From the NCBI GenBank assembly GCA_021802985.1, contig JAJZQW010000015.1:1-42762 (forward strand): DNA of 42,762 nucleotides. The letters run 5' to 3'. The stretch comes from Acidobacteriota bacterium. Its GTDB lineage: Bacteria > Acidobacteriota > Holophagae > Holophagales > Holophagaceae. Numbering within the stretch: position 1 is the first letter of the stretch; each line of letters starts with the position of its first letter. The notes under the pieces were generated by a model. That model worked only from the letters and a program-made list of their open reading frames with translations, made no database searches and was not told where the DNA came from. Shown piece by piece: positions 16,674 through 25,185 of the stretch. A program made the translations under genes and the position numbers.

Positions 16674-16748
<75 letters not shown>

Positions 16749-16759
16749 ATGAGAGTTAG

Positions 16760-16788
16760 ATCCTAGCAATGGCGGGGGTCCCGGTCAA
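16760..16788 (-). promoter_or_regulatory. Near-consensus sigma-70 promoter for tRNA-Gly/tRNA-Cys
   Basis: Read leftwards: TTGACC, exactly 17 bases, TAGGAT, then 11 bases to the tRNA-Gly 5' end. The -35 box overlaps the last codons of the Fur-family gene. Confidence 0.7.
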
Positions 16789-17219
16789 CGGTCTTTTTCG
16801 GTACGGCAGGTCGGACAGAGGCCGAAGAGCATGAGCTGATGCCGGGTGATGCGGAATCCCGAGATCCGCTCCAACTCGGCCAGGGATGCCTCCATGCCGC
16901 AGGCGTCCACTTCCACGGTACGGCCGCAGCGCTCGCATTGCATGTGGTGGTGGTGGTGCCTGGAGTCGCAGCGGACGAAGCGCATGACCTGATCCGTACC
17001 GAGGAAGCTCTCGGCCCAACCCTCCTGAACGAACCGCTCCAGGTTCCGGTAGATGGTCGGCAAGCCGGAGCGCCGCTCGGGCATGCGCTCCCAGATCTCC
17101 TCCACGGTCAACGGCCGGTCCGAGTCGCGCAGCACGCGGAGAATCCCCTCGCGCTGGGGAGTCTGGCGCATGCCTGCGGCGCGCAGGGAAGGCGGAGGGA
17201 CGGCATCCGGGGTTGACAT
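16785..17219 (-). CDS. Fur-family metal/redox-responsive repressor
   Basis: 144 aa. An N-terminal winged helix (TPQREGILRVLRDSDRPLTVEEI...TIYRNLERF) precedes the metal-binding dimerisation domain: HHHHHMQCERCGR and LFGLCPTC supply histidines and two CxxC pairs for the structural zinc. Which family member it is (Fur, Zur, PerR) cannot be told from these motifs. The ATG at 17219 lies 37 bp from the divergent histidine kinase. An ATGCC-N7-GGCAT inverted repeat (17229-17245) sits in that gap and could be its operator. Confidence 0.87.
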   Translation of the reverse strand: MSTPDAVPPPSLRAAGMRQTPQREGILRVLRDSDRPLTVEEIWERMPERRSGLPTIYRNLERFVQEGWAESFLGTDQVMRFVRCDSRHHHHHMQCERCGRTVEVDACGMEASLAELERISGFRITRHQLMLFGLCPTCRTEKDR

Positions 17220-17256
17220 GCCCCTAGAATGCCAGATTCGGGCATGCTAGCCGCAT

Positions 17257-18942
17257 ATGCTCCAGCGTTCCCTCGGGCGTCCAGGCCCAGACGGCTCGGC
17301 CCCACCCTTCCTCCCCCTCAGCTTCCGGCTCTTCGCGAGCTTCGGCCTGCTGGTGCTGCACCTGGCGCTCCCTCAGGAGGGGCGGGCCGTGGGCCCTGGA
17401 GAGGAGATCTACCTGCTGGCGCTGATGTCCCTTCTGGTCGAATCGGCCTGGGAGGCCGGACGCGGCCTCCCGGCCTGGGGCCGGGTGTTTCCGACGCCCT
17501 CCCTGCCCTGGATCCGGTGGAACCTGGCCCTGGATCTCGCCCTCGTCACCCTGGTCATTGCCTATCAGGGGGTGACCCAGGAACGCTTCTCGACGCTCTA
17601 CCTCTTCCCCGTGCTGGCTTCGGCCTTCTACCTGGGCACGGCGGAGATCGTGTGGGTGGGGGTGCTCTCCTCCCTGACTCACATTCTGGTGGTCCTGGGC
17701 TTTGTGCTGGGCGTCCTGCCCGCTTTCGGGGCATCCGGTCTGAACATCGATCTGGAGGCGGGACGGCTGACCTTCGTGCTGGGCCTTGCGTCCGTGCAGA
17801 TCTTCGCAGCCACCCTGGTGGTGGTGCTGATCCGGCGCAATCTGGAGAGCCTCAAGACCGATCTGACGGCCTCTGAGGCGGCGGTCGACGAACTTTCCGC
17901 CCTCCACTACCGGGTGGTGGAATCCATGTCATCCGGCCTCATCACCCTGGACCTGGAGGATCGTGTAACCTCCGCCAACCCGGCGGCCGAAGCGATCCTG
18001 GGGGGCCCGGTCTTCCTTGGCATCCCGGTGCAGGACATCCTTCCGCTGGGGACGCCCCTCCCTGCGCACCTGGGCCGGGAGCACCGGTTCGAACTCACAC
18101 TCCCCACCCTGGACCGGGGCACACGGATCCTTGGTGGCCACCTGGCCTCCCTCCGTGGCGCGGATGACCGCACCACGGGGCATCTCCTGCTTTTCCAGGA
18201 TCTCACCGAGTTGAAGGCGCTCGCGGACCGCACTCGGATCAGCGAGCGCCTGGCCACCGTGGGCCAGCTGGCAGCCGGCCTTGCCCACGAACTGCGCAAC
18301 CCCCTGGCTTCCATCAGTGGCTGCGTCCAGTTGCTGCAGACCTCGGGGCCCGGCCACGACATGAAGGACCGGGTGCTGGGCATCCTCGAACGCGAGACCC
18401 ACCGCGTGAATGGCATCGTCTCAGACTTCCTGGATTTCGCCCATCCGGGGCAGCCTGCGCCCCAGGCGCTGTCGCTTCCGAAGGTCCTGGAGGAGGCGCG
18501 GGGCAGCTGGGAGATGGATCCCCGGACGAAAGGCATTCCCCTGGCCCTGCCCCCGACCCCCGACCTGGGCTTCGAGGCCGACCCCTTGCAGGTTCACCGC
18601 ATCCTCATGAACCTGCTGAGCAACGCGCGGAAGGCGGTTCGGAACACGCCCTCGCCCCAAGTACGCCTGGAAGCGTGGGAGGAGGGCGGCCACCTGTGGA
18701 TCCAGGTCGCGGATAATGGGTGCGGGATGGATCAGGACCAGCTGGACAAGCTCTTCGTGCCCTTCGCGGGGAGCTTTGAGGAGGGTTCAGGCTTGGGCAT
18801 GAGCCTGGTCTACAAACTGACCCAGGACATGGGCTGGCAGCTGCAGGTTCAGAGCCGGCCGGGCAAGGGGACCTCGGTCCAGATCACCCTGCCGGTTTTA
18901 TCTCCCATTCGTCCGGTGGCGCCTGGAGGAGGAAAGGGCTAA
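17257..18942 (+). CDS. Membrane-bound PAS sensor histidine kinase (PilS/NtrB-like)
   Basis: 561 aa. About six membrane segments fill residues 20-200, then a PAS-like domain (VVESMSSGLITLDLEDRV, about 220-320), HisKA (AAGLAHELRNPLASISG, His near 343) and a complete ATPase domain (NLLSNARKAV, ADNGCGMD, GSGLGMSLV). The layout resembles PilS of type IV pilus control. No response regulator is adjacent, so its partner is elsewhere. It is divergent from the Fur-family gene. All catalytic motifs are present, in contrast to the degenerate kinase at 20944. Confidence 0.88.
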   Translation: MLQRSLGRPGPDGSAPPFLPLSFRLFASFGLLVLHLALPQEGRAVGPGEEIYLLALMSLLVESAWEAGRGLPAWGRVFPTPSLPWIRWNLALDLALVTLVIAYQGVTQERFSTLYLFPVLASAFYLGTAEIVWVGVLSSLTHILVVLGFVLGVLPAFGASGLNIDLEAGRLTFVLGLASVQIFAATLVVVLIRRNLESLKTDLTASEAAVDELSALHYRVVESMSSGLITLDLEDRVTSANPAAEAILGGPVFLGIPVQDILPLGTPLPAHLGREHRFELTLPTLDRGTRILGGHLASLRGADDRTTGHLLLFQDLTELKALADRTRISERLATVGQLAAGLAHELRNPLASISGCVQLLQTSGPGHDMKDRVLGILERETHRVNGIVSDFLDFAHPGQPAPQALSLPKVLEEARGSWEMDPRTKGIPLALPPTPDLGFEADPLQVHRILMNLLSNARKAVRNTPSPQVRLEAWEEGGHLWIQVADNGCGMDQDQLDKLFVPFAGSFEEGSGLGMSLVYKLTQDMGWQLQVQSRPGKGTSVQITLPVLSPIRPVAPGGGKG

Positions 18943-19140
18943 ACTTCCGGCAGCTTTCGCGCATCCAATCTGAGGCAATCACCCTTGCAGGGTCTATGTG
19001 GCTCCTGCCACAGTGGGCTTATCCCTTCGACATCGCACAGCGATCCGCCCTGAGGCGAGTCCTGTTCAGGTTGGAGGCTCGGCCCAACGACCGGTACCTT
19101 TGACATGCTCCCATGGCTCCCCGCCTCCGCAGGATCCTTC
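18943..19140 (+). other. Leader region upstream of hfq with two small hairpins
   Basis: No gene is seen here. Two short stem-loops lie in series: ACCCT-TGC-AGGGT (18981-18993) and TGTGGC-TCCT-GCCACA (18997-19012). No U-run follows, so they are not obvious terminators. The promoter for the hfq-pdxA cluster may lie here, but no clear -35/-10 pair stands out. Confidence 0.35.
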
Positions 19141-19623
19141 ATGAATCGCAAGCTCATCCGTCCGAACCTCAGTGAGATCAAGGACAAACTGGGCATCCCC
19201 GCCAAACCGGCCGGGGGGGAGGGGCTCACCCCCACCCCACCTCCCATCACGGCAGGGGGCGAGCCCAATCCCGCCACGAATCCTGCCGCGGCGACGGCAC
19301 CCCAGGGACTGGGAAGCCCCCGGCGGCGGATCGCCCCGCCCGAGCAGACCAACGCCGAAAGTTTCTACTACCTCAAGCAGATGCAGTCGAAGACACCCAT
19401 GGTGATCGTGCTGCAGGACGATGAGAAGGTGCGCGGGGTCATCGAGTGGTACGACAAGCATTGCCTGAAGATCAATCGCCTGAAGGAACCGAACGTCCTG
19501 GTCCCCAAGCACAACATCAAATACATCTACAAACAGGAAGAGGAACCCCGGATCCGCCGGACGCGAACCGCGAAGAAGGAGGAGGTTCCCGTTCCCGAGG
19601 TGGAGATCCCCGTCTACGACTAG
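19141..19623 (+). CDS. hfq: Hfq-like RNA chaperone with long N-terminal extension
   Basis: 160 aa from ATG 19141 (AGGA eight bases upstream); the track start at 19105 has no ribosome site. Residues about 75-140 form an Sm domain: ESFYYLKQMQSKTP, VIVLQDDEKVRGVIEWYD and VPKHNIKYI. The last corresponds to the Hfq Sm2 motif YKHA, with Lys and His kept and Tyr replaced. The rim arginines of E. coli Hfq are not evident. A proline/glycine-rich, probably disordered stretch of about 70 residues precedes the domain and an acidic tail follows. Canonical Hfq starts almost at the Sm domain. It probably binds RNA, but the diverged rim suggests altered behaviour. Confidence 0.8.
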   Translation: MNRKLIRPNLSEIKDKLGIPAKPAGGEGLTPTPPPITAGGEPNPATNPAAATAPQGLGSPRRRIAPPEQTNAESFYYLKQMQSKTPMVIVLQDDEKVRGVIEWYDKHCLKINRLKEPNVLVPKHNIKYIYKQEEEPRIRRTRTAKKEEVPVPEVEIPVYD

Positions 19624-19657
19624 GAGAAGGGGCGCGGCCAATTTCGAGGGAGCGACC

Positions 19658-20962
19658 ATGAGCCGACGGCCCCGCATCGCCATCTCGCTGGGCGATCCCT
19701 GTGGAATCGGCCCTGAATTGCTGCTGAGATCCCTGGCGATCCTTGCTGGCTGGGCTGAGGTCGTCGTGGTTGGCCCTCGGGCGGGCGTGGACCTGCTCCT
19801 CGACACCCCGGAGAGAACCGTGGACTGGCGTTGGCTTGACGCGCCCAGCCCACCTCCCCCTGGGTTCGAAGGACGCATCTCCGAACTGGAGACCCGCTCG
19901 ATCAAGATGCCGGATGAACCCGCTGGCCGAGCCCTCTGGCTGGATCCGACACCAGAGATTACTGCCGCCGATCTGCGGCTCGGAGAGGGGTCCGCAGCCT
20001 CAGGCTTCGCGACCGTCGAGGCCATCCGCCAGGCCGCGCAGCTGGCGCTCGGTGGCACGGTGGACGCACTGGTCACGCTCCCCATGGCCAAGGCTGCGGC
20101 CCATCTGGCGGGTTACCGCATCCCCGGCCACACGGAGTTCCTCCAGGAGCTATCCAGTTCCCCCCTCACTCGCATGGCCTTCGTGAGCCCCAGCCTTTCC
20201 GTGGTGCTGCACACCGTCCACCAGAGCCTCCGATCCGTGGTCGAGGACCTCGATGCCGAGGCCGTGGCCCAGACCCTCGCCTTCGCTGCCGATCGGTTCA
20301 TCCAGCTCACGGGCAAGCGGGATCTCCGTGTGGCCCTCTGCGCGCTCAACCCCCATGCCGGGGAGAACGGGGCCTTCGGCGACGAGGAGAGCCTCCTCCA
20401 TGAGGCCATGGTGCTGGCCGAAGCCTCTTTCATGGCCATCGGGCGGGATGCCGCAAGCCCCTTCGCCGAGGTGCCCTCCCCCTTTCACGACCTCCCCGAG
20501 GAGGGCGCCGGAGCGTCCTTCCAGGACGAGGCCGGGCTCCACACCGTCGAGATGGCCTCGGCGGGGCTGGAGGTGGTGACCACTGGGCCAGGCACCCACA
20601 AGCCCCACCGCCATGCGCCCCAGTTCTTCGGGCCTTTTCCGTCGGACAGCCTGTTCCACCGGGCTGTCCAGGGAGAGTTCGACCTGGTCGTGGCCCTGTA
20701 CCACGATCAGGGGCTCATTCCCGTGAAGGTGCTGGAGCCGGAGCGCGCCGTCAACCTGACCCTGGGACTCCCCTTCATCCGCACCAGTCCAGACCACGGA
20801 ACCGCCTTCGACAAGGCGGGACGGTGGATCTCTAACCCCACCAATTTCCTCGAAGCCGCGGCCCTGGCCATCCGCCTGGCAGGCCGGGCCCAGCACCAGC
20901 CCTGGAACGCGGAGGTGGCCCGCCTCACACCGGAGAACCCGCCATGGGTTTCGCGGACCTGA
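19658..20962 (+). CDS. pdxA: 4-hydroxythreonine-4-phosphate dehydrogenase PdxA, with insertion
   Basis: 434 aa against about 330 in E. coli. The enzyme makes 3-amino-2-oxopropyl phosphate for pyridoxal phosphate synthesis. SLGDPCGIGPE opens the protein and the three metal-binding histidines are present (PGHTEF, LNPHAGENG, YHDQG), as is LGLPFIRTSPDHGTA. The extra length is mostly about 60 residues between GDEES and GPFPSDS, where family members have some 20. The insertion holds FHDLPEEGAG and THKPHRHAP. GAGGGAG precedes ATG 19658. Overlaps the next gene by 19 bases. Confidence 0.9.
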   Translation: MSRRPRIAISLGDPCGIGPELLLRSLAILAGWAEVVVVGPRAGVDLLLDTPERTVDWRWLDAPSPPPPGFEGRISELETRSIKMPDEPAGRALWLDPTPEITAADLRLGEGSAASGFATVEAIRQAAQLALGGTVDALVTLPMAKAAAHLAGYRIPGHTEFLQELSSSPLTRMAFVSPSLSVVLHTVHQSLRSVVEDLDAEAVAQTLAFAADRFIQLTGKRDLRVALCALNPHAGENGAFGDEESLLHEAMVLAEASFMAIGRDAASPFAEVPSPFHDLPEEGAGASFQDEAGLHTVEMASAGLEVVTTGPGTHKPHRHAPQFFGPFPSDSLFHRAVQGEFDLVVALYHDQGLIPVKVLEPERAVNLTLGLPFIRTSPDHGTAFDKAGRWISNPTNFLEAAALAIRLAGRAQHQPWNAEVARLTPENPPWVSRT

Positions 20963-22932
20963 TCGCCGCACTGCTGCTGCCCCTGCCCCCCTGGGTGGGT
21001 TTCTGGATCTTCCGGCGCAAGGGCCGGGTGGGGCTCAGCTACGGCTACTTCATCGGCGGGATTCTGGCGGCCCTGGCCCTGCCCTGGCCCAGCATCACGG
21101 GACACCCGGTCCCAACGGCCCTGCTCGGCGCCGCTCTCTTCGGTTTCACGCTCTTCCTCCAGGCCCAGCGGGAGGGGGTCCAGGGCCTGCGGCGCCTCGG
21201 CGTGGGCGTCGGCGGGGCCAGTCTCTTCGAGATTCTGCTCCTGGTGCAGCTCGGACTTCCGTGGCGGACCATCCCGCGCTTCTGGGCAGGTGCGGTGTTG
21301 GAGGCCCTGCTCTGGCTGCTCCTGGCGGACCTCGCCCATCGATGGACAAGGGGGCGCCTCCTGGAACTGCGCATGCCCCTGGTAGGGGCCGGGGCCCTGG
21401 GCTTCGGTGCCCTGGCCCAGACGTTCCTGCCGCCGGATACGCCCAGGCTTTCCTGGCCCGCCGCCCTCGTGGGCGGCCTGCTCCTCGGCCTGGTGGCCCT
21501 CCAGCAACTGCGGTGGCTGAGGAGCCAGGGGGCCTGGGTGGAGGGCCGCGGCCAGGGGATCCGCGTGGCCCTGGCCCTGCTGGACCAGAACCCGACCCCG
21601 GAAACCCCGGGGCTCGCTTTCGGGCTGGAACCCCGGCAGGCCCAATGGCTGGTGGATGAAAAGGGCCAGGTGCTGGAATCGAACGGTCCCTTCAGCCGCC
21701 TGGTCGGCCTCCCCCGGCATCGGCTGAGGGGCTATGCCATGGATGCCCTGTTCCAGGGTGGGGAGACCCCGGTGTGGGAGACGCTGCGCGCCCAACTCCT
21801 GCAGCAGGGCCGTGGGGCGGCCCAGGCCACCCAGGTGAGCGAGGACGGGGCCTTCCGCGAGGTGCGGTTGGAGGCCACCGCCTTCGACCGGGGCATGGCC
21901 CTGGTCTGGATCGCCGATCCGACCCCCGGCACCTTGGCCCTCCGGGCGGAGGGCAGTTCACGGCAGCCCCTGACGGGGGAACACGCCCAGCGCCAGGCCC
22001 TCAACGCCCTCGCCGCCCTGCTGCCCTCGGCCGAGCAGGTGCTGGCCGAAACGCCACCAGGACCGGCCCGGGAAGCGGCCATGAGGATCCTGGAAGCGGC
22101 CCGGCGTCTGAGTCCAGAGGCCCCGGCTGCCCCCGCCACCGTCCCTCTGGACGCGGCTGAGGCGATGCGCGTTCTCGACCCCTACCTGCGGAGGATGCTG
22201 CCGGAGGGGACCCCGCTGGCGATCCAGGCCGCCGCCCTCCCGCTGTCCGTGGGACCGGAGGCCCTCAAACGGATGGTAACCCTGCTTCTGCTCCATGCGG
22301 CGGAACACCGGAAAGGCGGCCTCCAGGTCTCGATCGAAGCCGTGGACCTTGGCGGTCGCGCCTGGGGCCTGCTCCAGGTGCGCCCCGACGGTCCGGAGGG
22401 CCGCATGCCCCCGGACCTGCTCGGCCTCGGCTGGCTGCGTGCGGCCGTTGCCGAGGCCCGAGGCCTGCTGGAACTGGAGCAGGGCTTCCGGGGTGGGCTC
22501 CATCCGAAAGTCTACCTCCCCGGTGCGGCCGGGGCCCGGGCCCTTCCCGAACGGCCCCTCGCGGATCGGAGAATCTGGGTGGTGGACCGGGACCCGCTCC
22601 TGCGGGATACCCTGGCTTCGCTCATCCACCACTGGGGCGGCGAACCGGCCACCTTCGAGGACCTGGCAGATCTGCTCAGGGAGAGCCGGGGCACAACCCT
22701 CCCCGATGCACTTGTGCTGGAGCGCACCACACAGTTGGACCGGTTCCAGAGGGCCCTCCGGAGGTTCCAGCGGGAACCCATCCCCACGCTGGTGATGGGT
22801 GAGGGACAGGCCCTCTCCCTGAACCCTTCCAGCCTGGGCTTGAAGCGCCTCGGATTCGTGGAGAAGCCCCTGCCGGGACAGGAATTCGTCCATGCCCTGC
22901 TGGCGCTCCTCCGGCCCCAGCCTGGGGGCTGA
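20944..22932 (+). CDS. Membrane PAS-pseudokinase-pseudoreceiver hybrid protein
   Basis: 662 aa. About seven hydrophobic segments occupy residues 1-195, then a PAS-like domain (VDEKGQVLESNGPFSRLVG, near 235-335). Residues 345-390 align with a hybrid-kinase dimerisation domain but have no His-Asp/Glu box. The ATPase-like part (PLDAAEAMRVLDPYLRRMLP) keeps the fold pattern, yet the N-box reads LLLLHAAEH and the G-boxes are replaced (RPDGPEGRM). The receiver-like end (WVVDRDPLLRDT, VEKPLPG) keeps the acidic pair and lysine, but the phospho-acceptor position reads LVLERT, Glu for Asp. Overlaps pdxA by 19 bases and lies 49 bp before glmU. Probably a non-catalytic sensor or scaffold. Confidence 0.75.
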   Translation: MGFADLIAALLLPLPPWVGFWIFRRKGRVGLSYGYFIGGILAALALPWPSITGHPVPTALLGAALFGFTLFLQAQREGVQGLRRLGVGVGGASLFEILLLVQLGLPWRTIPRFWAGAVLEALLWLLLADLAHRWTRGRLLELRMPLVGAGALGFGALAQTFLPPDTPRLSWPAALVGGLLLGLVALQQLRWLRSQGAWVEGRGQGIRVALALLDQNPTPETPGLAFGLEPRQAQWLVDEKGQVLESNGPFSRLVGLPRHRLRGYAMDALFQGGETPVWETLRAQLLQQGRGAAQATQVSEDGAFREVRLEATAFDRGMALVWIADPTPGTLALRAEGSSRQPLTGEHAQRQALNALAALLPSAEQVLAETPPGPAREAAMRILEAARRLSPEAPAAPATVPLDAAEAMRVLDPYLRRMLPEGTPLAIQAAALPLSVGPEALKRMVTLLLLHAAEHRKGGLQVSIEAVDLGGRAWGLLQVRPDGPEGRMPPDLLGLGWLRAAVAEARGLLELEQGFRGGLHPKVYLPGAAGARALPERPLADRRIWVVDRDPLLRDTLASLIHHWGGEPATFEDLADLLRESRGTTLPDALVLERTTQLDRFQRALRRFQREPIPTLVMGEGQALSLNPSSLGLKRLGFVEKPLPGQEFVHALLALLRPQPGG

Positions 22933-22981
22933 TCTCCAGGGCAGCCCGAGGCCTGTTGTAGGCTGGGGGAATGGAGGCACG

Positions 22982-24379
22982 ATGTCGACGGTGGCAGTGA
23001 TCCTGGCGGCGGGACTCGGAACCCGCATGAAGTCGCGCCTTCCGAAGGTGCTGCATCCGATCCTGGGCGATGCTTCCCTGCTGTGGGTGCTGCGGACCCT
23101 CCCGCGGGACCTCGGAGCTGCCCTGGTCGTGGTGCATCACGGCAAGGAGCAGGTGCTGGCCGCCCTCGAAGGCTGGAAGGCGCAGGGCCTTCTTCCCTGT
23201 CCCGTGATTGCGGTGGATCAGGGTGAGCCCCTTGGCACGGGGCATGCCCTTCAGGTCTGCATTCCCGAGTTGGACCGGCTGGGCGCCAGCCGGGTGGTGA
23301 TCCTCTGTGGCGACGTTCCCCTGACCCCACCGGCCACCGTGGCGCGCCTTTGCGCCGCCGAGGCCCTTCTCCTGGCCATGGACCTGGAGGAGCCGGGAAG
23401 CTACGGCCGGGTCATCCAGCAGGCCGATGGCCGGCTGGCGGGTCTGGTGGAAGCCAAGGATGCGACCCCGGAGCAGCGGGCAGTCCACCGGGTGAACGGC
23501 GGCGCCTACGCCCTGCCCTGGAATGCCCTCCGGAAAGCCCTCCAGAACCTCACCAACGACAATGCCCAGAAGGAGTTCTACCTCACGGACGCCGTGGCCG
23601 CCGTGGCCCGCGACCAGGCCGTGGCCGTGGAGGTTTGCGCCCCGGAAGATCTCGCCGGCATGAACTCGCGTCTGGACCAATCGGCCCTGCAGACCGCGGC
23701 CCGGCAGCGGATCAACGCAGCGTGGATGACCGAGGGCGTCACGTTCCTCCACGCCGACAGCACGCTGGTGGGCCCCCGTGTGAGCCTGGGCCGGGACGTG
23801 GTCCTGGAGCCCTCCATCCGGCTGGAGGGAACGGTCACCGTGGGCGACGGCTGCTGCGTGGGCCAGGGCACCGTGATCACGGATTCGGTCCTCGCTGAAG
23901 ACGTGGAAATCCGTCCCTATTGCGTGGTGGATCGGGCCAAGGTGGGCCCCGGATCCAAGCTCGGCCCCTTCGCCCGGCTGCGCGAAGGGACCGATCTGGA
24001 TGGGGGTGTCCACATCGGCAACTTCGTGGAGACCAAGAAGGCACGCATGCACAAAGGGGCCAAGGCGAACCACCTCGCCTACCTGGGCGATACTGAAATC
24101 GGCGCAGGAACCAACATCGGCGCGGGCGTGATCACCTGCAATTACGACGGCGTGAACAAGCACCGGACCCTCATCGGCCGGAACGTCTTCGTCGGATCTG
24201 ACACCCAACTGGTCGCTCCGGTGACCATCGGCGATGGGGCCCTCATCGGTGCCGGCAGCACCATCACCAAGGACGTTCCCGCCGATGCCCTGGCCCTGAG
24301 CCGCGTGCCCCAGACTTTGCGCGAGGGGGGGGCGACCACCCTTCGCAGCCGGCAGAAGAAGTCGACTGGGTTAAGCTAG
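22982..24379 (+). CDS. glmU: Bifunctional GlcNAc-1-P uridyltransferase/GlcN-1-P acetyltransferase
   Basis: 465 aa, normal length. The N-terminal pyrophosphorylase domain shows ILAAGLGTRMKSRLPKVLHP and GDVPL; the C-terminal left-handed beta-helix shows NFVETKKA, YLGDTEIGAGTNIGAG and NYDGVNKH. The enzyme makes UDP-GlcNAc for peptidoglycan and LPS. Start is ATG 22982 with GGAG just upstream; the track start at 22892 reads back into the preceding gene. Downstream mlaE follows after 22 bp. Confidence 0.96.
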   Translation: MSTVAVILAAGLGTRMKSRLPKVLHPILGDASLLWVLRTLPRDLGAALVVVHHGKEQVLAALEGWKAQGLLPCPVIAVDQGEPLGTGHALQVCIPELDRLGASRVVILCGDVPLTPPATVARLCAAEALLLAMDLEEPGSYGRVIQQADGRLAGLVEAKDATPEQRAVHRVNGGAYALPWNALRKALQNLTNDNAQKEFYLTDAVAAVARDQAVAVEVCAPEDLAGMNSRLDQSALQTAARQRINAAWMTEGVTFLHADSTLVGPRVSLGRDVVLEPSIRLEGTVTVGDGCCVGQGTVITDSVLAEDVEIRPYCVVDRAKVGPGSKLGPFARLREGTDLDGGVHIGNFVETKKARMHKGAKANHLAYLGDTEIGAGTNIGAGVITCNYDGVNKHRTLIGRNVFVGSDTQLVAPVTIGDGALIGAGSTITKDVPADALALSRVPQTLREGGATTLRSRQKKSTGLS

Positions 24380-24401
24380 GCTTTTGGACGCTCGGAGATC
24401 C

Positions 24402-25178
24402 ATGGTCCTCACCTTCTTCGACACGATCGGCAGCGGCATCCTCCATGCCCTCGATACCGCAGGCGATTTTGCCGTGCTCTCCGGCCGGGCCTTCGCCGCC
24501 ATCTTCAAGCGCCCCTTCGATGGAGCGAACCTCATGCGCCAGTTCCAGGCGGTGGGCGTCAACTCCATCCCCGTGGTGGTGCTCACGGGCCTCGCGGTGA
24601 GCATGGTGTTTGCGGTCCAGCTGGCCTTCGGCTTCCGGCAGTTCCAGGCCGAGGGGCTCGCCTCCCAGGTAGAAGGACTGGCCGTGGTGCGAGAGCTGGC
24701 ACCGGTGATCACCGGCCTCATGCTCTCTGGCCGGGTGGGCAGTGCCATGGCGGCGGAACTTGGCACCATGCAGGTGACGGAGCAGATCGATGCCCTGGAG
24801 TGCCTGGCCACGGATCCCATCCACTACCTCTTCGTGCCCCGTCTCCTGGCCTCGGCCATCGTGCTTCCCCTGCTCACAGCCATCGCCATCTACGTCGGCT
24901 ACTGGGGCGGCTACCTCATCCTGGTGGGCGTCGAGGGGCAGAGCGCCTTCGTCTTCAGCGGCGAGTTCTACAAGCTTCTGGCCTTCCGGGACGTGCGCAT
25001 CGCCCTCACCAAGGCCTTTGTCTTCGGAATGATCATCGCCCTGGTGGGCTGCTGGAAGGGCTACCGGACTCAGGGCGGCGCCGAAGGCGTGGGGAACGCC
25101 CCCACCAGCAGCGTGGTGACCAGCAGTTTGTGGATCCTGATCGCTGACTTCTTCCTCACCAAACTGCTTCTGGTCTGA
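24402..25178 (+). CDS. mlaE: MlaE/YrbE-family lipid transport permease
   Basis: 258 aa integral membrane permease of the Mla (YrbE) family, part of the MlaFEDB ABC system that moves phospholipids between the inner and outer membranes. Family motifs include VAVVRELAPVITGLMLSGRVGS-like ELAPVITGLMLSGRVGSAMA and ELGTMQVTEQIDAL. ATG 24402 has GGAG seven bases upstream and is preferred over the TTG at 24384. Followed directly by mlaF. Confidence 0.93.
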   Translation: MVLTFFDTIGSGILHALDTAGDFAVLSGRAFAAIFKRPFDGANLMRQFQAVGVNSIPVVVLTGLAVSMVFAVQLAFGFRQFQAEGLASQVEGLAVVRELAPVITGLMLSGRVGSAMAAELGTMQVTEQIDALECLATDPIHYLFVPRLLASAIVLPLLTAIAIYVGYWGGYLILVGVEGQSAFVFSGEFYKLLAFRDVRIALTKAFVFGMIIALVGCWKGYRTQGGAEGVGNAPTSSVVTSSLWILIADFFLTKLLLV

Positions 25179-25185
25179 GCGCGCC

